Position numbers and translations under genes: made by a program. A DNA stretch of 7,063 nucleotides from CAZFCK01 sp964517355 (GTDB taxonomy: Bacteria > Desulfobacterota > Desulfovibrionia > Desulfovibrionales > Desulfovibrionaceae), in the NCBI GenBank assembly GCA_964517355.1, contig CAZFCK010000241.1, forward strand, positions 1 to 7,063, read 5' to 3'. Below the pieces are notes generated by a model that saw nothing but the letters and a program-made list of their open reading frames with translations, ran no database searches and had not been told where the DNA came from. Below, one piece after another: positions 6,779-7,063 of the stretch (within the stretch, counting starts at the first letter, position 1; the number at the start of each line of letters is the position of its first letter).

Positions 6779-6805
6779 TTTTCAATGCGCCCCTGAATGA
6801 AAATG
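6776..6805 (-). promoter_or_regulatory. Hairpin spanning the kinase start codon and ribosome site
   Basis: In the minus-strand transcript, CATTTTCA (6798-6805) can pair with TGAAAAATG (6776-6784), leaving one bulged A. The second arm includes the AUG of the kinase. The CAGGGG ribosome site (6790-6795) lies in the 13-nt loop. Such a fold could reduce or tune initiation, for example with temperature or through a trans-acting factor. The stem is AU-rich and weak, so the regulatory role is inference. Confidence 0.3.
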
Positions 6806-6867
6806 ATGCATTATGAACTGTACATGAATCCGTCACATCTCGTAACTCTTCCGTGGGTTAGTCAATT

Positions 6868-7002
6868 GGAGGGGCTATGATGCTATTGCGTATGATTGCG
6901 TGGATAATGGCTGCTTGTATTTTGGAGCATATGTCAGCACTGCATCTCCCGCATGATTTTGGCTTCAGTACGTCATGCTGTTGCAAAGTACAAATAAATT
7001 AA
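6868..7002 (+). CDS. Possible small membrane-associated protein (41 aa), divergent from the kinase
   Basis: The coding part is 6877-7002 (ATG ATG ... TAA); the feature also includes the Shine-Dalgarno sequence GGAGGGG at 6868-6874. That sequence is four bases from the first ATG by its GGAGG core, or seven from the second ATG at 6880, which is the best-spaced choice. The predicted product begins MMLLRMIAWIMAACILEHM, a hydrophobic stretch that could be one membrane helix. It ends in a polar tail with three consecutive Cys (34-36). No family is recognised. A strong ribosome site in an AT-rich spacer and the divergent arrangement are the only support; chance is a real alternative at this length. 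No clear promoter was found for it. Confidence 0.3.
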   Translation, partial: GGAMMLLRMIAWIMAACILEHMSALHLPHDFGFSTSCCCKVQIN

Positions 7003-7018
7003 TATATTGATGTGGTTA

Positions 7019-7063
7019 TTTCCTTTACTCCGAAAGTGCCTTCGGGGGGAAACCTTTCTGTAG
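7019..7063 (+). other. GC-rich hairpin region at the right window edge, probably an incomplete terminator
   Basis: CCGAA (7030-7034) and TTCGG (7041-7045) form a stem with a six-base loop, and flanking TTTCC and GGAAA can extend it past an internal loop. The edge sequence GGGGGGAAACCTTTCTGTAG (7044-7063) has no complementary partner inside the window but looks like the left arm of a longer G/A-C/T-rich intrinsic terminator hairpin. It lies after the candidate small gene and could end it or a convergent gene beyond the window. Confidence 0.35.

Overview
The window looks like a piece of a Gram-negative sulfate-reducer-type chromosome, most likely a Desulfovibrio-like member of the Desulfovibrionales. 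This is an inference from protein style, moderate-to-high coding GC with AT-rich spacers, and the phoH / 7TM-HD hydrolase / ybeY gene order. All four solid genes lie on the minus strand. No rRNA, tRNA, insertion sequence or CRISPR array was seen.

Right to left (direction of transcription): a soluble hybrid sensor histidine kinase (4349-6778; PAS-GAF-PAS-HisKA-HATPase-REC) is followed by a 337-bp spacer. The spacer holds a weak candidate terminator, two candidate sigma70-type promoters and a hairpin with a T-run. A compact three-gene operon follows: phoH (2998-4011), a membrane 7TM-HD phosphohydrolase of the PgpH type (606-3017) and ybeY (157-609). The first two genes overlap by about 20 bp and the last two by the four bases GTGA, so translational coupling is likely. 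PhoH-family ATPases and YbeY are linked to RNA and ribosome metabolism. PgpH-type proteins hydrolyse the second messenger c-di-AMP in Firmicutes. The same trio is clustered in many bacteria.

The left end (1-156) is an AT-rich spacer with a perfect 12-bp inverted repeat bracketed by a 17-bp near-identical direct repeat. The right end (6779-7063) is the divergent upstream region of the kinase. It may encode a 41-residue plus-strand small protein with a strong Shine-Dalgarno sequence, and it ends in GC-rich hairpin sequence that looks cut by the window edge.

No clearly new multi-gene system is visible. The points most worth a second look are the lost acidic-pocket residue in the kinase receiver domain, the Leu at the conserved Arg position of YbeY, the candidate small gene, a hairpin over the kinase start codon, and the repeat structure after ybeY.
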